From Oxalobacteraceae bacterium UBA5157 (lineage in GTDB: Bacteria > Pseudomonadota > Gammaproteobacteria > Burkholderiales > Burkholderiaceae_D): a stretch of DNA of 13,561 nt. This document shows positions 1-7,891 of this stretch, piece by piece. The notes beneath the pieces were generated by a model. It was not told the origin of the DNA and did no database searches. It saw nothing but the letters and a program-made list of their open reading frames with translations. Position 1 is the first letter of the stretch, and every line of letters begins with the position of its first letter. Position numbers and translations under genes: made by a program. The stretch lies in NCBI GenBank assembly GCA_002415335.1, contig DHXL01000261.1, positions 595 through 14,155 on the forward strand, read 5' to 3'.

Positions 1-71
1 AGAAATTGCTGGCCGATCTTGACAAAGTAAGCAAGGGAAAAACTGTTTGGCGCATGACGTCAGAAATATAG
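1..71 (+). CDS. possible C-terminal end of an upstream gene (partial)
   Basis: From base 3 an open frame of 22 codons runs to a TAG at 69-71. Its translation ends in KGKTVWRMTSEI and contains LLADLDKV, with ordinary protein-like composition. The window begins inside it, so no start or domain can be seen and I do not recognise the family. A real gene ending about 45 bases before the tRNA promoter would be a normal arrangement, but 22 codons is short enough to be open by chance. The direct 8-bp repeat GGACTCTG at 76-83 and 84-91 lies just beyond its stop. Confidence 0.35.
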   Translation, partial: KLLADLDKVSKGKTVWRMTSEI

Positions 72-116
72 GCCAGGACTCTGGGACTCTGAATGAAGTG
101 GCGCCCTGAAACAGCA

Positions 117-122
117 TATAAT
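117..122 (+). promoter_or_regulatory. probable -10 box of the tRNA-Val promoter
   Basis: A perfect TATAAT lies 17 bases upstream of the first tRNA base, which places the transcription start near 129 and leaves a short 5' leader. The best -35 position (94-99, TGAAGT, 17-bp spacer) is a weak match. The call rests on the -10 box and its position. Confidence 0.5.
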
Positions 123-138
123 TAAAAGTTGACCGATA

Positions 139-213
139 GGGCGGTTAGCTCAGGGGTAGAGCACTGCATTCACACTGCAGGGGTCGCAAGTTCGAAACTT
201 GCACCGCCCACCA
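139..213 (+). tRNA. tRNA-Val (anticodon CAC)
   Basis: The full cloverleaf can be traced by eye. The acceptor stem GGGCGGT (139-145) pairs with ACCGCCC (203-209). The D arm is GCTC (148-151) with GAGC (159-162). The anticodon stem CTGCA (164-168) pairs with TGCAG (176-180) around the loop TTCACAC, giving anticodon CAC at 171-173, which reads GTG valine codons. The T arm is GCAAG (186-190) with CTTGC (198-202) around TTCGAAA. The discriminator A and CCA end (210-213) are encoded in the DNA. All stems are fully paired, so the gene looks intact. It stands alone with its own promoter and terminator. tRNA 3' ends are common integration sites, which matters given the decayed block downstream. Confidence 0.97.
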
Positions 214-230
214 AAATAGTTAATTAAATC

Positions 231-262
231 AAGGACTTAGCAGAAATGCCAAGTCCTTTTTT
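231..262 (+). terminator. intrinsic terminator after tRNA-Val
   Basis: AAGGACTT (231-238) and AAGTCCTT (251-258) form an 8-bp stem around a 12-base loop. The T run 257-262 overlaps the base of the stem. It starts 18 bases after the tRNA CCA end and is well placed to end the monocistronic tRNA transcript. Confidence 0.85.
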
Positions 263-338
263 ATTGTCTATACGGAAAAAGACCATCGGCTTTCTTGCGA
301 GAAGTTGCATACTTTCACCAGATCGCCGGAATCAAATT

Positions 339-401
339 GACGAAACAGATGAAACAGATGAAACAGATGAAGCAGATGAAACAGACGAAACAGACGAAAC
401 C
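339..401 (+). repeat. 9-bp tandem repeat, seven copies
   Basis: Seven head-to-tail copies of GAYGAAACA are present: GACGAAACA (339-347), GATGAAACA (348-356 and 357-365), GATGAAGCA (366-374), GATGAAACA (375-383), GACGAAACA (384-392) and GACGAAACC (393-401). The unit is a multiple of three and would read Asp-Glu-Thr in one frame. The only frame that uses it begins at an ATG inside the tRNA terminator loop (246) and has no ribosome binding site, so I treat this as a noncoding minisatellite. Copies differ by single transitions, so it is not brand new. Confidence 0.9.
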
Positions 402-570
402 TGTTTTCAGCGTCTCGGGTGTTTTTCGGAGACGGTCGAGACAAGGGAAAACCCGCATCAGCGTGTGGTTACGTCATCAGCCCAACAAATAGCGCCACCA
501 GTACCGGGTTTTGTACCATGTACCCCATCACCGGCCAAAAAAACCAGCGGTTAAAGGCTGGGTTGAATTC
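402..570. other. noncoding spacer with nested inverted repeats
   Basis: No convincing gene lies between the tandem repeat and the MFS remnant. CGTCTC (411-416) can pair with GAGACG (429-434) across a loop containing TTTTT. The overlapping GTCTCG (412-417) can instead pair with CGAGAC (437-442). These are mutually exclusive hairpins. Neither is followed by a T tract, so I do not call a terminator. Confidence 0.5.
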
Positions 571-982
571 TTAAGAGCTGCGCTTAGGAAGTGGAGCGCA
601 GGATGTCACTGTTGCACAGCACTCGATGCTCTGTCTATCCCCTAAACCGGTGGCCCGGGCGGCAAGGACGAAACCGGCGCCCGACGCCATGGCGAACAGG
701 GGCTTTGAGACAGCGCCAGTCCGTAGCCCAGCACGGCCAGCGGCTTGCGCCGCCCCAAAAATCGGACAGCACCCCCGAAACACCTTGACGATCAACGCAG
801 TGGCCTCAGCAACACCTTTGATCAGTCCGACGGTGGAGGCGCTTGCACCGAGTACGGTCACCATGAATTTCGGCAGCAGGCTGTGGATCATCTCGGAGGA
901 GACATCCAATCAGCAAGCTCACGAAGCCGAGCATCCAAATGGCTGTAGGCAGGCGTGCATTGCGGGCCGTGGCGCCGTTCAT
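571..982 (-). pseudogene. N-terminal remnant of a major facilitator superfamily (MFS) transporter
   Basis: Reading leftward from an ATG at 982, the protein begins MNGATARNARLPTAIW and continues GFVSLL, then shifts frame near 908-913 through one extra T. The next frame gives MDVSSEMIHSLLPKF and VGLIKGVAEATALIVKVF, which is the start of a recognisable MFS drug/metabolite transporter subfamily. Further shifts follow. One other frame carries SGVLSDF, another GRRKPLAVLGYGL (the MFS loop 2-3 signature GRRKPL), and the first frame resumes with KPLFAMASGAGFVLAAR. After that similarity fades and the remaining two thirds of a normal transporter of roughly 400 residues is missing. At least three frameshifts plus truncation make it non-functional. 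Family assignment rests on remembered motifs, not a search. It is divergent from the adaptor pseudogene downstream. Confidence 0.75.
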
Positions 983-1024
983 GTTTTCCGGTCTCCGCCC
1001 CCATAAAACGTCGGGCCATGATAG

Positions 1025-1045
1025 GGTAACGTGAAGCACGTTGCC
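1025..1045. promoter_or_regulatory. inverted repeat between the divergent remnants (possible old operator)
   Basis: AACGTG (1028-1033) and CACGTT (1037-1042) form a perfect 6-bp inverted repeat around AAG. The symmetry extends through a T-G pair to GG (1025-1026) and CC (1044-1045). It lies between the start of the MFS remnant (982) and the adaptor start (1126), where a TetR- or MarR-type operator for divergent efflux genes would be expected. No regulator gene is visible nearby. It could also be a leader hairpin. Confidence 0.4.
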
Positions 1046-1125
1046 GCACCCGTTGTCCTATGTCAAGACTCGGTCTCAAGGGATACTCACAATGAAAAAC
1101 AGCAATCAAATGAGGGTCCATTGCC

Positions 1126-2248
1126 GTGAACTTGCCTGACCGGTGGCGAAAACCTTTGCCGTATGTGATCGCGGCCGCGATCGCCATCGGCGTCGTTGTC
1201 GTTGTCGTTGTCGCTTGGCGCTTGGCGCTGGTCGGCGCCCGACGGGCTGCCCGAGGGTATTGCGGGGGGCAATGGGCGGCTCGAGGCCACTTCGCTCGAT
1301 GTGGCTGCCAAGTCGGGTGGTCGCTTGGAGAACGTGCGTGTGCGCGAGGGCGACTTCGTGGCCGCCGGCGACGAAATCGCACGCATGGACACCCAGTCCT
1401 TGGAGGCTCAGTTGCGCGGCGCCCAGGCCCAGCAGCGCCAGGCGCGCACGGCGCGCGCAACTCTGACTGCACTGGTGCGCCAGCGCGAGCAGGCGGTAAC
1501 GACCGTGGCAGCCCTGGTGGCGCAACGTGAAGCCGAATTCGCCCTGGCTGAAAAGGAGCTACGCCGTACCTCGGAACTGGTGGCTCAGAATTTCATCTCG
1601 CCCCAGCAGCTTGATGCCGCCAACGCGCACGTGCAGTCCAGTCGCGCCGCACTGAGCGCCGCGAAGTCGCAGCGCATCGAGGCCGAGTCGGCGGTGCTTA
1701 CCGCACGATCGCAGATCGTCGAGTCCGAGGCCGCCATTGAGTCCGCACAGGCGGCTGTCGATCGCATCGAGGTCGAGATCGCGGATGCGGTGCTGCGCGC
1801 GCCGCGTGGCGGACGCGTGCAGACCGTGCTGGCCCAGGGCGGCGAAGTGCTCGCTGGGGGTGGGCGCGTGGTAACGCTGGTGGATCTCGCTGACGTGACC
1901 ATGAGTTTCTTTCTGCCCGAAACCGTCGCCGGTCGCGTGGCCATCGGTGCCGAAGCGCGGCTGGTGCTCGATGCGGCACCTAACTTCGTGATCCCGGCTC
2001 AGGTGGATTTTGTGGTCAGCGTCGCGCAGTTCACGCCGAAGACCGTGGAGACCGAGTCGGAGCGGCAGAAGATGGTCTTCAAGGTGCGTGCGCGGATCGA
2101 CCCGGTGTTGCTCGGTCAGCATCGAGACCAGGTCAAGACCGGGTTGCCGGGCATGGCCTATGTTCGCGTCGGCACTGAGCCCTGGCCGCCGCAGCTGGCG
2201 GTGAAAGTGCCAGAAGCGACCCCGGCGGCTTCTGCTCCTGCGCGATGA
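1126..2248 (+). pseudogene. yhiI: HlyD-family membrane fusion protein (YhiI-like), frameshifted by a 7-bp tandem duplication
   Basis: This encodes the periplasmic adaptor of an ABC-type export system. A GTG start at 1126 is preceded by GAGGG (1112-1116) at good spacing. The N terminus MNLPDRWRKPLPYVIAAAIA plus a run of valines is a signal anchor. The frame is then broken: CTTGGCG occurs twice in tandem (1214-1220 and 1221-1227). Removing one copy joins the N terminus to WSAPDGLPEGIAGGNGRLEA and restores one frame of about 371 residues, close to the family length. The body shows the biotinyl-lipoyl-like segment (GRLENVRVREGDFVAAGDEI), a long Ala/Gln/Glu-rich coiled coil, RAPRGGRVQTVLAQGGEVL and a C-terminal beta domain ending KTGLPGMAYVRVG. 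Its stop overlaps the rbbA start (ATGA, 2245-2248). The intact part could start internally but would lack the membrane anchor. Confidence 0.85.
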
Positions 2249-5000
2249 ACGGCGATCCGGTCGCGGTGCAGGTGCAGGGGGTTGGCCACCGCTACGGTGG
2301 GGTCGTGGCCCTCGACGACATCGAGCTGGTCTTGCCCGCAGGCGGCATCACCGGCTTCGTCGGTCCTGACGGCGTTGGCAAATCCACGTTGCTGGCGCTG
2401 GGGCGGGCGTCCGACACCAGCAAAGCGGCCACATCACCGTGCTCGGCGGCGACATGGCCCGGCCCGTGCATCGGCGACGCGTCTGCCCGCGTATCGCGTA
2501 CAACCCGCAGGGGCTCGGGCGCAACCTTTACGCAACGCTGTCGGTGCGCGAGAACCTCGACTACTTCGGCCGCCTGTTCGGCCACGACCGGCGCGAGCGG
2601 GAGGCGCGCATCGCCGAACTGCTGGGCAGCACCGACCTGATGCCGTTCGCCGATAGGCCCGTTGGCAAGCTCTCCGGCGGCATGAAACAGAAGCTCGGCT
2701 TGTGCTGCGCACTGATTCATGACCCGGACCTGATGATCCTCGATGAGCCGACGACCGGCGTCGACCCGCTCTCACGCCGCAACTTCTGGGAACTGATCGA
2801 CCGCATCCGTGCCCGTCATCCCGGCATGACCGTGCTCGTGGCCACGGCGTACATGGAGGAAGCCGGGCGCTTCGACCGCATGGTGGCCATGCACGCCGGC
2901 CGGGTGCTGGCGGTCGGCACGCCCGCCCAGATGCTGCAGCGCACCGGCTGCGCCAGTCTCGATGCAGCGTTTGTCGCGCTGCTGCCCGCAGAGCGCCGCG
3001 ATGGGCATAGGGGACTGGTCGTGCCGCCGCGGCCGGCGAACGCGCAGGATATTGCCATTGAGGCGCACGAACTGAGTTGCCGCTTCGGAGACTTCACGGC
3101 GGTGGACCGGGTGAGCTTTCGCATCGAGCGCGGTGAGATCTTCGGCTTTCTCGGGTCCAACGGCTGCGGCAAGACCACGACGATGAAGATGCTCACCGGC
3201 CTGCTGCCGGCCACCGCCGGCAGCGTGCTCCTGTTCGGCGAGCCGCTGGACGCGCGCGACATGGCGATGCGGCGGCGGGTGGGCCACATGTCGCAGGGTT
3301 TCTCACTCTACCGCGACCTGACGGTGCGCCAGAACCTCGAGCTGCAGGGCCAGCTCTTCGAACTCGGCAAGCAGCGCATCGCCGAGCGGGTGGACGCTTT
3401 GCTCGACCGTTTCGGACTGCGCGGTGCCGCCGAGGCACTGCCGATGACGCTGCCGCTCGGCCACCGCTAGCGTCTGCAACTTGCCGCCGCGGTGGTGCAC
3501 GAGCCCGAGCTGCTGATCCTGGACGAGCCGACCTCGGGCGTGGACCCGGTCGCGCGCGACAACTTCTGGTCGTTGATGATCGACCTGTCGCGGCGCGACG
3601 GCGTGACGATCTTCGTCTCGACCCACTTCATGAACGAGGCCCAACGCTGCGACCGCGTGTCGCTGATGCACGCCGGGCGCGTGCTGGCCAGCGGTACGCC
3701 CGCCGAGTTGGCGCGCGAGCGCGGCGGCGGATCGCTGGAAGACAGCTTCGTGGCCTGGCTGCAGGACGCCCTGGCGCAGACCCCTGCCACGAAGGCAGAA
3801 CCCGCTGCGCCCACTGCCGAGGCAGAGACTAGCCATGACGGTGCGGAGACAGCCAAGGCCGTCGCCCGCACCCAGCGCCTGTTCAGCCCCCATCGCCTGC
3901 TCAGTTGCGCCCGGCGCGAGATGCTCGAATTGATGCGCGACCCGATCCGCCTGGCCATGTCGCTCCTGGGCACTGTGTTGCTGATGCTGATCATGGGCTA
4001 CGGCATCAGCCTGGATGTGCAGGACCTGCGCTACGCCGTGCTCGACCGCGATGGCAGCGCCGCCAGCCGCGCTTACACGCTTGAGCTGTCGGGTTCGCCG
4101 TACTTCGTCGAGCAGGCGCCAGTCGCCAGCGACGCCGAGATGGACCGCCGCATGCGCAACGGTGAACTGTCGCTGGCGCTGGAGATTCCGCCCGGCTTCG
4201 GTGCCGCCCTGGCCCGCGGCCGTCCGGCGGCGGTAGGGGTGTGGATCGACGGCGCGATGCCGATGCGCGCCGAGATCATCTCGGGCTATGTGCAGGCCAT
4301 GCACGGCGGCTACGTGGCCGGGCGATTGGCCGAAGCTGGCATTGACACGCGGCCGCCAGCTAGCGTGGAGGTGCGCTACCGCTACAACCCCGAGGTGCGC
4401 AGCATCGTGTCGATGGTGCCGGCGGTCATCCCGATCCTGCTGATCTTCATCCCGTCGATGCTGGCCGCGCTGGCCGTCGTGCGCGAGAAGGAGATGGGCT
4501 CTATCACCAACCTCTACGTCACGCAGGTCACCAAGCTGGAGTTCTTGCTCGGCAAGCAGCTACCCTACGTGGCCACCGGCATGGTGAATTCTGCGTTGCT
4601 GACGCTGATGGCGGTCACACTGTTCGGTGTGCCGTTCACCGGGAGCCAGGCCACTTTCACGCTGGCCGTGCTGCTCTACGTGTTCGCGGCGACGGGCCTG
4701 GGACTGCTTATGTCCGCGTTCACGGGTAGTCAGCTGGCCGCGCTGTTCGGCACCGCGCTGGCGACCATGCTGCCCGCGATCCAGTTCTCCGGCATCCTGA
4801 ACCCGGTATCAACGCTCGAGGGCTTCTCTGCGTTGATGGGCCAGATCTACCCGACCGCACCCTTCGTCACCATCAGCCGCGGCACCTTCTCCAAGGCGCT
4901 TGGCTTCGCCGATTTGCACGCGCTGTTCATGCCGCTCGCACTGGCCGGCCCCGTGCTGCTCGCGCTGAGCGTGGTGCTGTTGCGCAAGCAGGAGCGCTGA
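2245..5000 (+). pseudogene. rbbA: RbbA-type fused ABC-ABC-permease (YhiH), disrupted by a 1-nt deletion and an amber codon
   Basis: RbbA proteins carry two ATPase domains fused to an ABC-2 permease; the E. coli protein is described as a ribosome-associated ATPase. Reconstructed length is about 918 residues, close to the E. coli protein (about 911). The first ATPase domain has Walker [10 protein letters not shown] (residues 40-48), signature LSGGMKQ (about 143-149) and Walker B LMILDEP. The second has Walker [10 protein letters not shown] (about 304-312) and Walker [13 protein letters not shown]. The permease part begins near residue 550 ([10 protein letters not shown], then [15 protein letters not shown]). 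Lesion 1: after LLAL the frame shifts near 2401-2402, where one base is missing, and resumes as [20 protein letters not shown]. Lesion 2: TAG at 3468-3470 replaces the CAG (Gln) of LPLGHRQRLQLA, a single C-to-T change; the same frame is then open to 5000. The start overlaps the adaptor stop and the end overlaps yhhJ. Confidence 0.9.
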
Positions 5001-6126
5001 TGATGATGCCGCGGATTTCCTGGCACGTCGTGTTGCAGCTTGCGGCCAAGGAACTGCGCAGCCTGTGGCGCGACCGCTTGCTCCTGGTGTTCGTGGTCTG
5101 GGCCTTCAGCGGCGGTATCTACACGGCGGCCACCGCCATGCCGGACCGTCTGGTTCGCGCCCCGATCGCGGTGGTCGACGAAGACCAGACGGTGCTGTCG
5201 CAGCGCATCATCTCGGCCTTCTACCCGCCGGACTTCCTGACGCCGGATCTCATCTCGCTCGGCGAGATGGACGCCGGCCTGGACACGGGGCACTACAGCT
5301 TCGTACTCGACATTCCGCCAGGCTTCCAGCGTGACGTGCTCGCTGGCCGCCGGCCGACGTTCGACGCCACACAGATGCGGCAGGCCTTCGTGGGCACCGG
5401 TTATGTGCAGTGCATGATCCAGCTCGAGCTTCAGGAGTTCGTGCAGGGCGAGCGCGCTGAGGACGCGTCGCCGGTGGAACTAGCCGTTCGCATGCGTTTC
5501 AATCCCACGTTGAACAGTGCGTGGTTCAGCGGCGTGATGGAAGTGATCAATATGGTCACGATGCTATCGATCATCCTGGCCGGCGCCGCAGTCATCCGCG
5601 AGCGCGAGCACGAGCACGGCACGCTGGAGCACCTGCTCGTCATGCCTGTGCGTCCGGTGGAGATCATGCTGTCCAAGGTGCTGTCGATGGCCGGCGTGGT
5701 ACTGCTGGCCTCGGTGCTGTCGCTGCGCTTCATGGTGCAGGGCGTACTGGAGATGCCCATCGGGGGCTCGCTCGCCTTGTTCATGTTGGGTGTGGCGCTG
5801 CACCTTTTTGCCACCACCTCGATGGGCATTTTTTTGGGCACGGTCCGCGTTCGATGCCTCAGCTCGCGCTGCTGATCATCCTGGTTTTTCTGCCGCTGCA
5901 GATGCTATCGGGCGGCACCACCCCGCGCGCGAGCATGCCCGAGGCCCTGCGCATCGTGATGCTGCTGGCGCCGACGACGCATTTCGTGAGCTTGGCGCAG
6001 GCGGTGCTCTACCGCGGTGCCGGGTTGGCCATCGTGTGGCCCACCCTGCTGGCCATCGCGGCTATCGGGGCGACATTCTTTCTCGCGGCCTTGAGCCGCT
6101 TTCGCAAATCGCTGGCTTCGGGGTGA
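5000..6126 (+). pseudogene. yhhJ: ABC-2 type permease YhhJ, frameshifted near the C terminus
   Basis: This is the partner permease of RbbA in the yhiI-rbbA-yhhJ arrangement. The ATG at 5000 shares its A with the rbbA stop (TGATG), with AGGAG just upstream; two further ATG codons follow in frame. One N-terminal membrane segment (LLLVFVVWAFSGGIY) is followed by a large extracytoplasmic domain (DRLVRAPIAVVDEDQTVLSQ). Membrane segments then start around residue 180 (VINMVTMLSIILAGAAVIRE), with the ABC-2 motif EREHEHGTLEHLLVMPVRP. After MGIFLGTV the frame shifts: five bases (5844-5848) stand where an Ala-Arg pair needs six. The other frame continues SMPQLALLIILVFLPLQMLS to a stop at 6126. Restoring one base gives about 375 residues, equal to E. 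coli YhhJ. The unrepaired frame ends at 5875 and loses the last membrane segments. Confidence 0.88.
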
Positions 6127-6288
6127 GCGTTTCGAGGTTCGACCGGGTATATCGTGCACCTGGCTCGGTTATGGTTGAACTCCGGGCTGGTTGCCAAAGG
6201 TGCGTCAGGAGTCAACAGAGTAACGCCAGCTGTTGCAGGCGTTGTTACCGTACAATGCGCCGATCAAACTCTCAGCGCGGAAAAGCAC

Positions 6289-7664
6289 CTACTTGCTGCC
6301 CCAAGGTTTGATTGCTGCCTTGAGCTTGTGGTAGCCGTCGATGTAGCAGGGCCGCTTATCGTTATAAATCCTGTCAAAAATCTCAAGCTGTGCGTCCAGC
6401 CAGCCAGCGAGTTCGGTGTTGTCCGGATTTGCGGCCTTATATGCCTCATTGATCAGGACGAAGTGAACCCTCGGATCGTAAGGCTGCTTCTCGCCGCCGA
6501 CCGTTTCGTCTCCGGCCAACAGGCGCAAAAGCATCGCATCGGCAGAGCCCAACGTCTGTTCAAAAATCGGCTGGCCTTCCATGCGGTACATGACGCTAGT
6601 CATGTCTTTGCCGTTTTTCATGGTGAAACCCATGTCGGCCCATACCTTTTTCATGTCCTCGCCCGGTTTGACGTGATCCAGAACCATCTGTCCCCAGTCG
6701 CGCAGCAAATCGGGCGCATCGGCCATCAGGTCGGTGATACGATCGCCGTCGAGGTCGGTCGCGAAGATGACGACCTTGCGCTGCCGAATCATGTCATGCA
6801 GCATCAAACCGTAGTTGGTGTCGGAGATGTGTTCGTAAATTCCCCCCCCCAGTTTTCCATGCCAGCCTTGAAATCCTTGGGCAGCAGGGCGACGATCGCA
6901 TCGATGTTCGCTCTTTGTTCTTCGTAGGCGTCAACCGTATATTTTCGTTTGAGCTCAAACTTCGTGTCCTGCAGCAGCCAGCGCATGATGCCCGCGATGA
7001 CGGTATCTTCCTGGCCCTGGGTCGGCTTGGTGGCGATGCGCCCGATCTGCCCTGTTTCGTGCACCATTTTCAGGAACAAACGTCCGGCGTATGCCATCCT
7101 GATCCCCGGGGTGTTCATTTCGGAGTGAACATTGCCGGTATCGGCATCGACCCGGAACTTTTTCTTGTCCTGCGAATAGGGCAGGCCGGGCATGAAACGA
7201 ACGTTGGTGATCGTTCCGTAGGGCCGGACGTTGCAATAGACCCCGGCCGCCGTGCGCAGCGGCGCATTGGCGGACTTGCCAGCAACGACCACTTTCCTGC
7301 CGTTCTCGTTGACCATGAAGTCGCCGGCGGTGGACCACTTGAGCGCGATGTAATCCAACTTGCCGAACCAGTCGAGCGATGCGAGCTTGGTGTCATGCCG
7401 GAACTGCGCCATCATGGGTACGCCGAGGAACGGCAAGCCCAGGACGTCGAGCGCCATCAGTGTGCCGTTGAGCGCAAACATATCGGTGAACGCGTGCGCG
7501 ACTGGCTTCACGTTGCCATGCTGGTTTCCGCCTTCCCAGATGATCGCATCGGAAATGCCGCGCGGCTGGATCTTGGATCGCTTGTAGATGCTGTCCAGCA
7601 GCTTGAACAGATTGCCGTTCTGTTCTTCTTGTGCAATTTTCAGCGGGTCGAGTCGTTCAGTCAT
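6289..7664 (-). CDS. unrecognised protein of about 457 residues, frame interrupted at a G9 tract
   Basis: I do not recognise this family. The start is the ATG at 7664, preceded by GGAG (7674-7677) nine bases away; the longer upstream frame to 8060 has no such site. The protein begins MTERLDPLKIAQEEQNGNLF, has no signal peptide or membrane segment, and is Asp/Lys/Met-rich like a soluble cytoplasmic enzyme. Possible key stretches are WEGGNQHGNVKP, FRHDTKLASLDWFGKLDYIA, FATDLDGDRITDLM and GDETVGGEKQPYDPRVHFV. The frame breaks at nine G (6842-6850): as written it reads ENWGGEFTNTS and ends at 6804. With 7 or 10 G it continues IYEHISDTNYGLMLHDMIRQ to a TAG at 6289. Both sides have the same codon character and composition, so they were one gene. 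It is divergent from the ABC importer operon and convergent with yhhJ, so it likely acts on the imported compound (inference from position). Confidence 0.8.
6842..6850 (-). repeat. homopolymer tract of nine G within the coding region
   Basis: The plus strand has nine C; the coding strand reads AACT followed by nine G and AATTTAC. Seven or ten G would keep the gene in frame; nine puts it out of frame. Tracts of this length slip readily during replication or transcription and are also prone to sequencing error. Confidence 0.95.
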
Positions 7665-7802
7665 GCTTTTTTTCTCCATTCGGATGTAGTAAGTCAAGTG
7701 GTAGGTGTGTTTCGGCAATCTGTCGGGACGTCGCGGAAGGGATCTGTGATCAGAATCGGAATGGCTATGCCAGTTGCCGTTCCAATGTCGATTTGTAACA
7801 CA

Positions 7803-7814
7803 ATAATCGATTAT
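7803..7814. promoter_or_regulatory. perfect 12-bp palindrome, candidate operator
   Basis: ATAATCGATTAT is a perfect palindrome in the AT-rich part of the divergent region. Its core AATCGATTA recurs at 12643-12651, just upstream of the GntR gene. Dimeric GntR regulators bind short palindromes near their own and target promoters, so this is a reasonable operator candidate. AATCGATT also occurs inside the first permease gene (10001-10008), which weakens the case. Confidence 0.35.
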
Positions 7815-7844
7815 CTTACTTATTGAGTTAGATAATAAATTTCG

Positions 7845-7860
7845 CCGCCCCAAGGGGCGG
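7845..7860. repeat. GC-rich perfect inverted repeat
   Basis: CCGCCCC (7845-7851) and GGGGCGG (7854-7860) are separated by AA. On the minus strand the hairpin is followed by CGAAATTTATT, a poor T tract. It could be a weak terminator facing the unknown gene's promoter or simply a stable leader hairpin on the plus-strand transcript. Confidence 0.45.
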
Positions 7861-7891
7861 GTATCGGGCTCTGTAGCGTTGCAGGCCAACG

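Noticed and set aside
339..401. Possible CRISPR array
   Set aside because: The units are 9 bp and contiguous, with no spacers, and no cas genes are nearby.
246..554. A 102-codon open frame with Asp-Glu-Thr repeats
   Set aside because: Its ATG lies in the loop of the tRNA terminator, no ribosome binding site precedes it, and the repetitive composition comes from the 9-bp tandem repeat.
1092..1139. Short leader peptide MKNSNQMRVHCRELA before the adaptor gene
   Set aside because: Fifteen codons with no clear ribosome binding site and no regulatory codon pattern; it overlaps the better-supported GTG start at 1126.
3303..4304. Long minus-strand open frame (333 codons) opposite rbbA
   Set aside because: It has His/Arg/Gln-rich composition without domains and mirrors a recognised GC-rich coding frame on the plus strand.
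571..6126. Programmed frameshifting as the explanation for the broken rbbA operon
   Set aside because: Four unrelated lesion types, including a 7-bp duplication and a stop codon, with no slippery heptamers at the shift points; decay is simpler.
6222..6243. Inverted repeat AACGCC/GGCGTT between the convergent yhhJ and unknown genes, possible terminator
   Set aside because: There is a 10-base loop and no T run on either side, so it is too weak to call.
6915..7826. Long plus-strand open frame (303 codons) opposite the unknown gene
   Set aside because: The minus-strand frame has a ribosome binding site and natural protein composition. The plus frame has neither and runs into the promoter region.
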